64,000 nucleotides of DNA from Brachynemurus nebulosus (taxonomy: Eukaryota; Arthropoda; Insecta; Neuroptera; Myrmeleontidae), in contig JAPWDM010000008.1 of assembly GCA_035578155.1 (NCBI GenBank), forward strand, positions 21,042,598 through 21,106,597, written 5' to 3'. A program made the translations under genes and the position numbers. A model generated the notes under the pieces. It did not search any database, had not been told where the DNA came from, and saw only the letters and a program-made list of their open reading frames with translations. Of the stretch, positions 1-12,504 are shown piece after piece. How positions within the stretch are numbered: position 1 is the first letter of the stretch; each line of letters opens with the position of its first letter.

Positions 1-137
1 AAATTAATTATAAAAGAGACTTAGCGTTTTATTAATTACAAATACAATCCTCATTTACGCATTTTTAGCAATATTTTTAAGAACATCTTTCTAATTATAT
101 AAATTTTAACTATTTATATGTTAAATTTTAGATCTTT

Positions 138-620
138 TAACCCTACGTTTAGACATACGATTTCAATCGAATGTTAATCGAATCGAACGAAAATCGTATA
201 ACAATTGGATGTGTAAACCGGTAATCCAATTATGATCGTATTGCCTTCGATTTCAAAACGATTTTTATAAAAATAGATTGTAATCCTATTTTAGTTCGAT
301 TTTTTGCAAATAAAAATGGTGCAAACTGAAAATATTAAGAAAGATCATGTACATATTATTATTATTTTAAAGATAAGTGTGCGTGCAATTTATTTTTTCA
401 TTGACATTTGACATTTAAATTTGTTCAATTTTTAATAAGAACCTTTTGCATATAAAATCAGAGGTTATGTGAATACTTATAAGCTAATATTTTATGTAAG
501 CGCCATTTTCTTTTTTTAAATCGAAAGAAGAAATCGTATGTGTGTAAACCAAATATCATTAAACGATTTCTATTTCGATTTTCATCCAATCAAAATCGTG
601 TGTATAAACGCTCCCTAATT
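138..620. mobile_element. Probable MITE at left edge
   Basis: TTAACCCTACGTTTAGACAT at 138 and the reverse complement of 590-620 (TTAGGGAGCGTTTATACACA) form an imperfect TIR, continued by ACGATTTTGAT. The interior has further ATCGAA-type inverted words. Non-coding. Confidence 0.5.
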
Positions 621-1510
621 CAACAAAGTTCTGAAAAACAATGTTTTATGGGTATCTTATGAAAACAAAACTACATGTAAATATTGGGTGATACTATCTA
701 TTCATAAGATGTTTAATCATCAAAATTTTAGGAATCACTGGAATAAAATGAAATAATAAATCAATAGAAAAAGACAAATCCCAACTATGACAATGGGTTG
801 CGCTGCCAATTAGATAAAACACAACAGTACATATTCGAACGAGCTTGTGACGTAAGCTGCTTTTGCTTGATGTTTTTGATTACGTCATTTTTAAAGTAAA
901 TTTTGTAATTTTATTTAATTAAAATTTTTATATTTTTGAATGAAATAACTTGTAAAAAAGCAATATTCAGTATCATTATGACTTGAGCAATTATTTAAAA
1001 ATCAAAATAGATATTTTTTCAACTACTGTCAAATACCCCATTATCTAATCTCTATATTTTATTTCGAAAGACACGAAAAATTTGAACTACAGATGACCCC
1101 TGGTCCAACACGCATGGGGCGAATATTTTTTAATTTGCCTAAAGTTATTATAATAAAACGGTTCTACATAAAAATACCCCTGTCGCAGCATCCTGCATAG
1201 CGAATTTCCGTTTATAAAAATTAGTTTTTCTCCGAAACTAGTTGACATAGAATAATAGTTTAAAGACCTTTTTTATGTAATTTTTTCTCCTCCTTTAAAT
1301 GATGTAAAAAAATTTGGCAAAAATTTTTGAATAAGTGGAAATTTTGGCAAAAAACTAATTTTTGCAAGAACAAAAACCATGTTCCTGGCATCCGACGTGT
1401 CTGGCTGAAGAACTCATCCAAGATTTTTGGACTTCCAACGTTGTCACCAAATTTCGTAAACCTAGGACATTTCGTTCGAGAGTTATCGTGCTGATACATA
1501 TATACATACA

Positions 1511-1582
<72 letters not shown>

Positions 1583-1752
1583 AATTTTAGTGAATATTAT
1601 TTTCGGTTTCTAGGGACCTCAAAACAAATTTCTGCCATAGTCCCGGGCTCAAGTCGCGTCATGACACCTACTGTAATAGCTGAATTTCCAGAATTCTTTC
1701 TGGAAATTCGCTAAAAGTAATAGACTAATAAATAATAGATAAGACTATTAAC
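621..1752. other. Non-coding stretch left of SP1
   Basis: I see no protease exon 6, RNA gene or open frame with family features. It holds a TACA/TA microsatellite and some sequence (about 1355-1460) distantly like 57835-57960. The short frames here run through the microsatellite. Confidence 0.4.
1500..1575. repeat. (TACA)n(TA)n microsatellite
   Basis: Compound simple repeat: about nine TACA units followed by a run of TA. It creates false Tyr-rich frames on both strands. Confidence 0.95.
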
Positions 1753-1906
1753 CAGATATTGTACGAAAGGGCCACCAGAATCACCGGGACATGCACTTTT
1801 ATTAAAATTGGCACCAAGGCAGATCATAGATTTCCTCCTATATGACGTTCCGAATATTTTCCTACATTCTGCAAAAATAAATAATAAAAATTAATTGTAT
1901 TAAATA

Positions 1907-1946
<40 letters not shown>

Positions 1947-3464
1947 AGGAATAAGAAGCCAACAAAGTATTGAGGGACTTTTTGAATTCGAAAAAAATGA
2001 AATTCTTCAAACCGTTGGGGATAGGGTGAGGTGAAATAGGAGAAGATGAGGAATAAGCGTGTGTTCTAAAATGTTAACAAAATAAATACGGCAATACACT
2101 ATGTACCAAACATCGACGGTATTTCGGCGGCCGCTATTTAGACTGTCATATACCGGGTGAGATAGTCACCCATAAGAGACCATAATATGGAAGACGAAGT
2201 CATGACAATAATAAAAGCAAATTAATTCAAAACAAACCTTCATCCTTTGATATTGGTATATCATCAACAACCATTAAAACGTTCGTACTTTCATTCATAT
2301 ATCGATTAATAGCACCCCATCCAATAATCGTTCCAACACCCCGAGCCACATAATTTTTCGGTGGCAACGAAATTTGATTTACATATTTTGTATAATTCAA
2401 AGGTTTTTGTAATTTTAATAACGCAATATCATTATTTTGAGACAATATTGGTCTGTAAATCGATTACTTTCATTATTTCAAGATTTGAAACAAAAATTAT
2501 AAATATGAGTCTTACAATTTATTATACCAGGGATGTATATGTACTTCTTGAACTCTTGCCACTTGAGACCATCTATTACTATAGTCAAAGGCATTTATTA
2601 CACCAGCATGAATAACATTATATTCACTCGGATCAAAATTGTTAACACAATGGGCAGCCGTTAATATCCATTTCGGACGAATGATTACGCCACCGCAAAA
2701 TTTACCAACCGCCGTTACTAAAGGGAGTTTTTCGATTAGTGTAATAAGTCTATGCTAACTTGACTAAATGATACATTACCTTCATTTTTAGACACTTTAA
2801 AATATTGAAGGGAGACTTGATACGGATACACTTTTTTCGCTTCAGTTCCACCAAAAACTCGCCTGCCACCCATCGATTGACAATTCACTGTCAATGAGTG
2901 AGTAATATAAGTAGGTATTGGGATACTACATCATGTGGGTTAACTTTTATGCTGGTGAGGTATTTAATTTTGGCAACTGGCTTAATAAGGGTCAGCTGTG
3001 AAAATTAATTGCTTCATTTATATGAAAAATTTGCCATGATCTAGTATCGCAATACCTAATAACTTAAAATATTCTTTAAAACGTTTTGCAACCGCTCAGT
3101 ATCGTTTCAGAAATCGCGTCCAAAACGATTTTAAAAATATTTTGACAGTCATAATTTCATTTTGAATATTATTAAAAATGTTAATACAAACACCTTAAAC
3201 CAACAATATGTAACTGGCAAATAGTAATGTAACACAACAAATTTAATTTTCTTCCAGAATATTCGCAGAACTGCGCAAGACTAAAAACATATCGTGGTGA
3301 AATTTAAAAGCTGGCATAAAGTTATCCTAATTTTTTTTTAGTCGAATTTTTCCTTGAGAATAGATTAGACTTATACTGTCTATACGACAAGAACGGCGAG
3401 AGGCGAGAGTAGGGGCGCTGTCCGTTTTCGGACCCGTAGAACACGAATATGTAGAAAAAAAATG

Positions 3465-3512
<48 letters not shown>

Positions 3513-3901
3513 CCGCTACCTTTTAATATGTGTAGGGCTCCCCTATGGAAGCTAAGAGCTCATATTTTGTAAATGGGGCTCATTCCGATGCACAACAATA
3601 CTATCAAAGTGGGGTCAAATTTTGGGCAAATTTTGGATCCGATCCAACCTTTAAGGGGGTGGTGGGGGGCGGAAAAGGAATAAAACTTTTCCAAATCGGT
3701 TGGAAATAATGTTTCGGTTAATTATCTACAACATATCCAAAATTCAGCTTCCTAGGGTTATTTGGTTAAATTATTATTTTCTCATTCTACTTCGTATTAT
3801 GTTAATAATACTCAAAAATTATAATAAAAAAAAAGTTTAAATTACATACCTAAAATTAAATTGAACAAAATTAATGTGACACTAAAATTTGCAAATTGCA
3901 T
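1753..3901 (-). CDS. SP1: secreted chymotrypsin-like serine protease, 3' end missing
   Basis: Coding exons on the minus strand: 3850-3901, 2780-2887, 2516-2717, 2238-2452 and 1753-1868, all with GT/AG borders, in frame for 231 codons. Exon 1 encodes a hydrophobic signal peptide (MQFANFSVTLILFNLIL). Exon 2 continues VNCQS-MGGRR-VFGGTEA, so signal cleavage after VNC and tryptic activation before VFGG are likely. Catalytic residues are seen: His in WILTAAHC, Asp in NNDIALLK, Ser in GDSGGPF. The S1 pocket base is Ser189-Ala190 ([10 protein letters not shown]), which fits chymotrypsin- or elastase-like specificity rather than trypsin. Cysteines for two of the usual disulfides are present and the third needs exon 6. 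The last exon (PIVVG...TKVARY) was not found in bases 1-1752; it may lie left of the window or be lost. Intron 1 carries a dispersed repeat. Confidence 0.85.
3338..3760. repeat. Dispersed repeat, copy 1 (SP1 intron 1)
   Basis: Matches 21195-21495 in inverted orientation, including GAACGGCGAGAGGCGAGAGT and CCAAAATTCAGCTTCCTAGG-like ends. A TA microsatellite (about 3471-3510) and a short extra segment are inserted here. A more distant relative lies at 31435-31760. Confidence 0.75.
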
Positions 3902-4740
3902 TTTTGACAAAATGTTTTAATTTAAATCAAGTATACAACCATTTGTTAATTTTATTTTCATCAATTTTCATTAACAATAAGTTTGACTTTTATTTCGTAT
4001 GAAAATATAACAATATGAATATGATAATAAATAAATATTCGCAATAATATTCATTCGGATTTTCAGAATTTTTTTGTTTAATAGGCCAGTTACAACCGAG
4101 TTACGTACTAGACTTACGACTAACATGAAATTCACAATAAAGGATAAAAATTTGATACGAATCTACAAATACAATAATACCTACATTAAAATTAGGTAGT
4201 ATTTGAAATTTGTTAAAAACGAACGTAAACATTCAGTTTCTCGGTCGACCCGCGGTTGCACTCGCATAAAATTATCTGAATTATAGGTAAAATTTATAGG
4301 TCAATTTAATCATATATTCCAAAATTCTGTGCAAAATCAATTATTTATAGCACTTGACCCTGCTCGCCCAATGACTCAAAAATAACTATATATTTTATTA
4401 GCGTGGCTAGTTTCCGCACCATAAGAACTTTAGTATAGGTACCTATACCCGCAGTTTTAAAATTGTTTCTGTTTAGACCCTTCAAGGCACCAAGGCCCCG
4501 GGAAATCATTTTAACGTCACTGTCATCTTTCATAGAGATCTCAACAGTACTTGAGTAAAAATTGTAAAATTTCTTCAGCTTTATAATTTACGCCCTATTT
4601 GGTGTAACTGACGGACAATGTGACCACACGTCCATTTAAATTTGATATTCTGAAATTTTGTACAAAATCAGTACCTTATGTGCTTATGTCCTTCGCTCCG
4701 CTCGCTCAACGACTCTCAAATATTATTCATCTATATACGC

Positions 4741-4860
4741 GGTGGTCCAGAATTATGTACCGTAATTGCTAGAGCTGATAGTACGTTCAAAAATAATGGT
4801 ACCTTTTCATGTATGCTTTTTTCCAAAACTCAGTAATAAGGGAGATACAACCCTGTAAAC
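4741..4860. repeat. Solo arm of the GGTGGTCCAGAATTATG element
   Basis: Nearly identical to the 45052-45161 arm, ending AATAAGGGAGATACAACCCT; the other arm is absent nearby. Confidence 0.75.
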
Positions 4861-4869
4861 TTTGCGTTA

Positions 4870-6137
4870 GGCCGGGCATAGACGTTACGGTGTACCTGCG
4901 CAGGTAAACCTGTGCAGGTAAACTGCACAGGTTTACATGCGCAGGCAACGAGCTCACACACGTTAACTTAGTAGCTTAGTAAAACAACTTAGTAGCTTAG
5001 TAGAACAACTTAGTAGTAAGTGGAACAGGAAAAAAATATAACAATAGGTATTATAACAATAAATATATGAATTTTGTAAAGATATATCTACACTGTTAAA
5101 AATATTTCCAAAATTTTTTTGATAGTTACATATTATAGTATACACATAGCAAAAAATATTGCGAAATTTTAGAAATTTTTCATTGTAATACTAAAACTGT
5201 GAAATTAAAAGAATTTAGTGTAAGATTTTTAAAGAAATAAATAAATTAATAAATAACAAAATAAAAATAAAAATATTCATGTTAAATTAGTTGTTTAAAA
5301 ATACAAAAATTCATAAATAAATCTTAATGAACAAGCCGCCTATAGACGCGACATCAAATGTGACGTAAACAAAGGCCCAAAAAAAAAAAAAAAAATAAAA
5401 AATAGAAACACTTAAATTAGTAAGCAGGATAAAATGGTTATTTAAATGCGAATAGCAAGGAACACAAACATTTTAATAATCATTTTTGATGTCACTAAAA
5501 AGGGCAAAATCTGCTTTTTTATATTCAAATATCACAATAATATTTACAGTTACTATACTGTACAATTTGTATGTTTAAAACAATGAATATAATATTCTTA
5601 GTTATATTAATTTATACTAATTAAACATATTCAACCACTTACTTTTTTCTAACAGTGTATGTTTTTTTTTTCTTGTTAAAATTTAATGTAACAGTTTTAT
5701 TATAAGAATGTTTTAAGGGGCGGTAATAAACGGCTTTTGGATATCAATTGGGTATGTATTTTGTTCACAATAAACGTTTATTGCAGGTAAACGAATATTC
5801 CAATGGCATGCATAAAGTTGAGTACTGTGAGACTTTGTTCAAGTGAATATGAATATCTTGTCATATATACATCTGTGTGTCTCAGGGTGCATGTATCTGA
5901 CAACATATTCATATTCACTTGAGCATAGTCTCACAATACTCAACCGTATGCATACCATTGATTGTTATATTTTTTTCCTGTTCCACTTACTACTAAGTTG
6001 TTCTACTAAGTTACTAAGTTGTTTTACTAAGTTGTTCTACTAACTACTAATCTACTTACTTATATGTGAACAACGCTTTACGGTATACCGGAGAGGTATA
6101 CCTGTACAGGTAAACTGTACAGGTTTCATTCATCATT
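4870..6137. repeat. Palindromic repeat element with TTAGTAGAACAAC arms
   Basis: Left: ACCTGCGCAGGTAAACCTGT... and then a minisatellite of CTTAGTAGAACAA (4966-5043). Right: the reverse complement of that minisatellite (5964-6055), then GTACAGGTAAACTGTACAGG (6104). A second inner inverted pair is GAGACTTTGTTCAAGTGAAT (5830) and ATTCACTTGAGCATAGTCTC (5913). Non-coding; open frames here are AT-rich artefacts. Confidence 0.65.
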
Positions 6138-6139
6138 AA

Positions 6140-7098
6140 GGCCGGTCCAGACGCAGCGTCTTATCTGAACGATAAAACGTTCATGCAAGTCGTTCAATAA
6201 AACATACAAAAATTAGTGTGTGTCCACACGTCTCGGCGTTTCACGACGTCTCGGCGTCTCACGACGTTTATCATGGAGGAAACATTTCTTTGGGCACTCA
6301 ATGGTGTTTGCATTTTAATAAAAAATAAAAGAAAAAATCGAAGATTAAGATGATCGAGGGAATGGCTCTTAAAAACACATGAATTCTTTCATGTCAAACT
6401 ATTACGTGAGCCTCATAATGAAGCAGATGATTGACGTAATTACCTAAGGATAGAAACTGATACTTACAGCCATTTATTAAACTCTTTTAGTAGATTCAAA
6501 TATTTTAGCCCGTTCTTTTTTGTAAACGATTCGTGAAGAATTAATTTTTTTTACGGTCTCCTTGTTAGCCGTTTCGTCAATGACTCTGAATGTTTCAATC
6601 AGGACTTCGTATGCTTGTGACTTTTTATTCCGGTCACTGTACTATGGGCTTTTATCTTGCCACAAGCAAGGAAAACTCCTATAAAGGTCAATAAATTCAC
6701 ACAAAAATTGACGGGAGCATTGACGAAGATCAGACATTATAAAATAAAATGAAAATTATAAAATAAAGAACAAAATTAGTTGATACAAAAAGTGTTTAAA
6801 TTTTTATTTTTTAAATTTTAAATTTTTAAATTAACGGACACGAAGCAACAGAATACTGCGATATTATGTATAAAAATACTACAAATCGTTTCGATAAAAC
6901 GAAGGTCTGTCCAGACGCACCAACTTGTCGTTCTAATTTTCATAAAATGATGCCTCGCAGCTCAAACTTTCGACTTATCGTACAACCTCATTTCCGTCAT
7001 GCAGAACGTACCTTTTTCGGTCCACACGCTAAGTTTTATCTGAACGACTTGTCGATTCAGACAAGTCATTCAAATAAGACGTAGCGTGTGGACCGGGT
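6140..7098. mobile_element. MITE with GGCCGGTCCAGACGC ends
   Basis: The left end GGCCGGTCCAGACGCAGCGT and the right-end reverse complement CCGGTCCACACGCTACGTCT match over about 32 bp. Internal near-copies (GTCTGTCCAGACGCACCAAC at 6905; GGTCCACACGC at 7019) suggest sub-terminal repeats. No transposase seen in about 950 bp. Confidence 0.7.
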
Positions 7099-7435
7099 TT
7101 TGTTACAACGCTTCTGTACCAAAAGTAGTAGGATCATAGCAGTTCTGTATCAAAAGTAGTAAGGTCACAGCGATTCTATGCCAAAAGAATTACAGGACTT
7201 CACTTACAAGTTACACTACCCAACTGACACTCTCCGATTTGAATGAAACTTAGCATACTTCTTAAGCATCGAAAAATATTAAATACGCGTTTTTTGTTTC
7301 GGCTGAATACGCTGTTTAAGGGTAGAAAACACCCCTGAACCCCTGACTGTGGAAACAATTATGGCTGATTATTTCTGAAATGATACATTTTCTGAAAAAA
7401 GTGCTTAGAACCAAAGTTGTACAGTTGAAAATTTT

Positions 7436-8236
7436 GCACTTGATGGTGACCTTGAAGTCGACCTTGAGGTCAATTTTCAAGGTCAATTAAATTTGGAAGT
7501 AATTAAATGTTGTCGGACTTTATTCATATCCGGTATCTATTATCACTAGAGTGAAGACATTAATCCGTACAAACGGGGTGACCAATTTTTTATAGCGGGT
7601 TCTAGCATACACTACGTTGTCAAAATTATGGGGACATTTTAACGCAGAGGAGGGGAGGGGCGTCCTCACTTTTGATACAACAGTGTACCACAGTATTAAC
7701 TACAGTACCTCCTCAAAAGCATGGGCACCCCCTTAAAGTCAATTTTCAAGGTCAATTAAATTTGGAAGTAATTGACCGTTGCCGGACTTTATTCATATCT
7801 TGTATCTGTATTCATTAGGACATTGGTCCGCACAAACGTGGTTGGTCAAAGCGTATTGGTCCAATTTTTCATAACGGATCCGGACACACACCCTATGTCG
7901 TCAAAAGTATGGGGACATCTTAACCCAAGGAGGGGAGGGGGGGGTGTCCACGCTTTTGGCGCGGTACTATACTTAATGTTGTGGTACACTGTCGTGTCGA
8001 AAGTGTGGACAACCCCCCGCCACCTGCTTATTAAAGTGTACCCATACTTTTGACGACGTAGTGTGTGCTCGAAGCCTCTATAAAAATTGGTCATCCCGTT
8101 TGTGCGGACCAATGTCACTTACTCTAGTGAAGATAGATACAGGATATGAATAAAGTCTGACAACAGCTAATTATTTCCAAATTTAATTGACCTTGAAAAT
8201 TGACCTCAAGTCGACTTCAAGGTCACCATCAAGTGC
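7436..8236. repeat. Foldback element with duplicated arm
   Basis: Ends GCACTTGATGGTGACCTTGA and its reverse complement at 8217-8236. The left half is also repeated directly: GTCAATTTTCAAGGTCAATT occurs near 7470 and 7739, and GGGACATTTTAACGC/GGGACATCTTAACCC near 7631 and 7913. The frames crossing 7846-8118 are products of the palindrome. Confidence 0.8.
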
Positions 8237-8249
8237 ATCTTTTTGAACT

Positions 8250-9440
8250 CTTTTTGAACAATTTTTAGAATCTGTCCCATTATTAATAATTTTAAGAAAA
8301 AACAGCGAAAGAAAGAGATAAATATATACATGCTTCTATAAAATAGAAAGAGAAAAAGAAAAAGGGAACTTTATTGCAATTTTGTTGTTAATTTGTTATC
8401 ACAAGTAAACATTGGTTGTGCATTGGGGCCATATATTTTTTTTTATTTTTTGTTAATAATAATAAAAAATGATTGCTGTAAAATAACAGAAAAACCGAAC
8501 TAATTTTTAATAAATTGATGACAGTTAGTTCAGTTATTGAGTAATTTGCAATTTTTTTTAAGTGTTGCTCATTAAATTTGTTAATTTGTATTGAAAAAAA
8601 CAGTCCCTTAATTCAAGAAAAATGTGGGCGTTTTATTCAAATACATATGCGCATGTCTGTGACAGAAAACGCTAAATTATAAGGTATTTCGTAGCAAGAT
8701 TGTTCTACGAAATCCTAAAAATCTACTTAACTTCGATATACTTTAGTCATATTTGCCAAATCATTAATAATACATAATGTACAAAAAAACATTAATAAAA
8801 TGATAACTTTCTAATGAAGTTAATTGAAATGATTATTTTGACGCGCAGTTGAATCTGGAATTATGGATGATGGTCTCTTCCAGGGATCCGTTTTTACACC
8901 GCTCTGCCGTGTCACACGAATGTCATGTTTCTTGAGATATAACAATTAGGCGTAACAATGTTTAAAGGATTCTATTCATTGTTAGTCCCTAGTATATTAT
9001 ATTGACAATAAAATTAATTAATTTGTTAATAACAATATAATAATTAATCTTTTATTTTTCGTATTTTTCAATTTTTATTTTGATTGTATCACATTCCCTA
9101 TTTGCCATATTTTAAAATAATATATTTATACGTTATTAAATCAATGCTGCAACGTTGAATCAATAACGCATCATAAAAATCAATTATCTTAGATATTTAA
9201 TAATGTCTAAGATAATTAAGACGATCTGATATTTTATTCAAATCTAGTTTCTCAAAACTATCATTTTTGAGATACGTGAGATTCGTGTAACACGGTAGCG
9301 CTGCTATCTTTGCACTGTTCTTACTGATGCTATTTCAGCTAGGTATGAAATTTGGGAATAATTTGTAGTTTAATGTTTTTAGTAGAACTAGAAATATTAG
9401 TACATTAATTAGCACAGATATACAGACACGGAAATCTAAT
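8250..9440. other. AT-rich intergenic stretch, nothing recognised
   Basis: Between the foldback element and SP2. No protease exon, RNA gene or transposase motif seen; SP2's exon 6 would be expected around here but is absent. Confidence 0.4.
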
Positions 9441-9448
9441 TTTTTGCC

Positions 9449-9533
9449 AACATAAAAAAAAACGCCGTGAGCAGCGGGGCCCCATTACGGAAGTCGAATT
9501 TTTCCCTTCATCTTCGGTATTGAATGGCTACAA
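9449..9533. repeat. 85-bp dispersed repeat, copy 1
   Basis: GTGAGCAGCGGGGCCCCATT...TCTTCGGTATTGAAT recurs at 19872-19955 with few differences, in the same orientation. Confidence 0.75.
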
Positions 9534-9929
9534 ACATCGTCCAAAAACAACGTTTTATTATATTAACATTAATTAAATTAAAACTTTCCAAGTATGCACA
9601 GGACACGCATTATGCTAAGGTTTTACAGTGGCTAAAGATAAAAATTTTGCACACTCTAGGTGTATCTCCTCGTAAGTTGCTTGTGCTGAGGAACCCTAGT
9701 TTGATGTATGTTCAGTACGGACTTGGTAATTTTTTTTTTTAAATTTGCTTATAGAGTTATTATAATAAAACGATTTTGCATAAAAAAAGAAAATACCTAA
9801 GTAATAAATAAATATACTAACCAGGTATTGTACGAACGGTCCACCAGAATTACCGGAACATGAACTTTTGTTAAAATTGGCACCAGTGCAGATCATAGAT
9901 CTCCTCTTGTAATTCATCCCATAAATAAA

Positions 9930-10173
9930 TACACCAATACCTCAATTTCCGTCGTGGTTACGTTCCAAAAAAACACGACGCAAATTGAAACGACGCAAAG
10001 TGAATTATGATTTTCTTAAGGAAAAAAAAAATTTCAAAAAATTTCGAAAAAAAATTAGACTCAAACCCAAAACAACGCAACTTCGAAAATCTAACGACGC
10101 ACAGTGAAAATTAGTACTAATTCAGCAGCGACGCAAAACGAAACGACCGACGCAAAGCGAGGTATTAGTGTAA
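9930..10173. mobile_element. Small MITE next to SP2 exon 5
   Basis: Ends ACACCAATACCTC and GAGGTATTAGTGT are inverted repeats. The interior is rich in GACGCAAA/TTTCGTCG-type words in both orientations. About 244 bp, non-coding. A possible AATAAA(T) duplication flanks it. Confidence 0.7.
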
Positions 10174-10642
10174 TAAAAATGAATTATATCATTCAAGCAA
10201 GCAAGAATAAGAAGCCAAATTATTATTGAAATGCTTTGTGAATTCGAAATAAATGAAACTTCAAACCATCACGGTTTGGGGCGGGTTGGAGACGGAGGGA
10301 AAACGGGAATGAGTATAAGTCTACTCGACAAAAGGAACTGAAAACAAATTAATTCGGAACAAACCTTTACCGCTTGACACCGGCATATCATCAACAACCA
10401 TCATATCTTCAGTACTTTCATTCATATATCGATTAATATTACCCCAACCAGCAATAGTTCCAACACCCCGAACCACATAATTTTTCGGTGGCAACGAAAT
10501 TTGATTTACGTATTGTGTGTATTTCAACGGTTTTTGTAATTTTAATAACGCAATGTCATTATTAAATAATAGTGGTCTGTTTATGATTTGAAACTTTTAA
10601 ATTATAAATATGAGTCTTACAATTTAGTATACCAGGGATGTA

Positions 10643-11170
10643 CAGTCTGTTAAGTAAGATCGTAGTCGACCATACTCACAAATGGTAAAAGTTTTTCTCT
10701 AAATATTTTGTGAGCAGATAGAGTGAACCTTTGTCTACCACGCACTTTAAAGAAGGATTCAGTTGTTTGTCTTTTGTTAGAGTAACAAGTGAAGAACCAT
10801 GGCTGCCAAATACGCGACACGAATGCCAAATCTGGCATCGTTACATTCGACTGGCCGTCACAGTCGCCCGATACCAATCCGATTAGGTCACATATCAAGT
10901 ACAAACTTCGAGGAAAACGCATATATACATTTAAAGCAGTTAACTTGCGAGATTCGTCTCAATCTAAAAAATTGAAATCTAAGAAATTCGTCAATTTAAC
11001 TAAAAGTATGCCTCGAAAATAGCGTGACCACCGGCGATTATCGACGCCGGTGGTGACTGGACACCTTATTAAGCTAATTGCGTCGTAGTCCTCAACAAGT
11101 GGAACGTATATATGTATTTCAAAATTTTTTTATATAAATTATTTCGACCACGATCTTACTTAACAGACTG
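10643..11170 (+). mobile_element. Internally deleted Tc1/mariner element in SP2 exon 3
   Basis: Terminal inverted repeats of about 28 bp, CAGTCTGTTAAGTAAGATCG at both ends, flanked by TA target duplications (10641-10642 and 11171-11172). Inside, 10789-11022 encodes DWPSQSPDTNPI, the region of the last catalytic acid of Tc1 transposases, and a C-terminal SMPRK like the family's SMPRR end. At 528 bp it is far shorter than a full Tc1 (about 1.3-1.6 kb). Removing the element plus one TA restores the exon length of 202 nt seen in SP1 and SP3. Confidence 0.9.
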
Positions 11171-11500
11171 TATATGTGCTTCTCGAACTTCAATCAGCTG
11201 AGACCATGTATTATGATAGTCATAGACATGTTTTACACCAGCATGAATACGAATATCCTGACTACTAGGATCAAAATCGTCAACACAATGTGCAGCCGTC
11301 AATATCCATTGTGGGCGAATTATTGCACCACCACAAAAATGTGCAGGCGACTCTGAAAAGTGGACAGTGTTTTTCGATTAGTGGCTTAAGCCTACGCTAA
11401 TTTGACTAAGGAATATATTACGTTCGGCACGGAAGGCTTGAATGGAGACTTGATAGGGATACACCTTGTCCGCTATTCTTCCACCAAAAACTCGCCTCCC

Positions 11501-11936
11501 GGCGTAATTGGCGTAATTGAGGAGAGCATTCTTTACCGTGTAGTAATACACTTATGTCGGATTTAAAGTGAATATCTTGAACCACTTTAATTAGTTCAGT
11601 TTCCTCCACATCAAGATCTGAAACAGTTATTATACCCCGAGAGGAGAGTTTTCTATAATAGTAAGTCGCAAAACGTAAACTGTTGCACGTAGAAGACGTT
11701 TCAAAGAGAGCATTTTTCGATTAATTGATATAAATGTGAGACCTCTTCTACGGCGACAACCAAAAGAACATTTCTCTCTTCCGGTGTGTCAATGTTCTAA
11801 CACGTCCACGGTTGAATTGGCCAATCAGCTTCAGATCGCTGTAACCATTCAGGTCCATTTGTCCAATCGATCCATTTTAAAAATTGTGACGGAGATAACC
11901 CACGTGATAAATTGTCAGCGACGTTTAATTTGCCGT
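11501..11936 (-). mobile_element. BEL/Pao-like retrotransposon coding fragment in SP2 exon 2
   Basis: In minus-strand translation this 436 bp block reads NVADNLSRGLSPSQFLKW, then GPEWLQRSEADWPIQPW. This resembles the N-P-A-D...SRG...W-GP-WL pattern of the BEL/Pao polyprotein between RNase H and integrase, followed by segments like VEETELIKVVQDIHF that also fit that region. Stops and frameshifts interrupt it. No LTRs or target duplication are present. The left edge has a small tandem TTGGCGTAA duplication. It looks like a captured piece of retroelement sequence. Confidence 0.65.
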
Positions 11937-12504
11937 CGATTGACAATTTACTGTGGAGTAAGTAATTTAAGTAGGTATTTGGATACTACACCATGTGATA
12001 ATTTTTATGCAAGTGAAGTAATTAATTTTAGAAATTGGCGCAGGCCAATTTTTGATGGTCAGTGACCTGTAATATTTGGGTGAGTGCTGATTTGATACTT
12101 TCCGCACCCCGTGTGACCATTTTCAGCTTTAAATTTTTGCTTTCGTCTGACGTCATCAACTTTTTACAACTGACCTGGCGGTCAGTTTACCGCGCTAGCT
12201 GAATTTGTCAATTCAGCATGATGAAATTTCAGTCCACTGTCTATATTTTGGAGTTGGTAAGAACGTATGCCGAGGGTATTGCTTAAATTTAAATAAATGC
12301 TGCTAGGTATGGGAATTGAACGCAGTACTGTTAGCTTACTGATTTGCCTTCTTATTAACTAATTCACTGTGCTTCTCTGGAAACAAATTTGTTGTTAATA
12401 AATGTGTTGTAATATAAGATTTTTTTTTATTTAAAGCTTAAAGTTTTTATAAGTATTTTAACTGCAAACATTGCTTCGCTCAAACTGCACGTACTAAACT
12501 TTCA

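Larger units (their letters stand above)
9832..11950 (-). pseudogene. SP2: serine protease pseudogene broken by three insertions
   Basis: A paralogue of SP1. Recognisable pieces: exon 2 (11422-11500 and 11937-11950, split by a BEL/Pao-like fragment), exon 3 (11171-11352 and 10621-10642, split by a Tc1 element), exon 4 (10365-10576, intact) and exon 5 (9832 to about 9920). Exon 5 has lost its first codons and its acceptor, and a small MITE lies just beyond. The catalytic His (WILTAAHC) and Asp (FNNDIALL) survive, but the Ser motif reads CSGNSGGP: Asp194 has become Asn, which would disrupt the zymogen-activation salt bridge. The last base of exon 2 is C where the relatives have G or A. No exon 1 was found between 11950 and 14400, and no exon 6 between 3900 and 9830. 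It is certainly non-functional as a six-exon gene. Confidence 0.9.

Noticed and set aside
1..1752. Search for SP1 exon 6
   Set aside because: No PIVVG or TKVARY coding stretch with an AG acceptor was found on the minus strand, so none is annotated.
7772..8118. Facing open frames near 8 kb
   Set aside because: They are mirror products of the foldback arms; no protein features.
11736..12065. Plus-strand 109-residue frame
   Set aside because: Antisense of the BEL/Pao-like fragment, whose motifs read on the minus strand.
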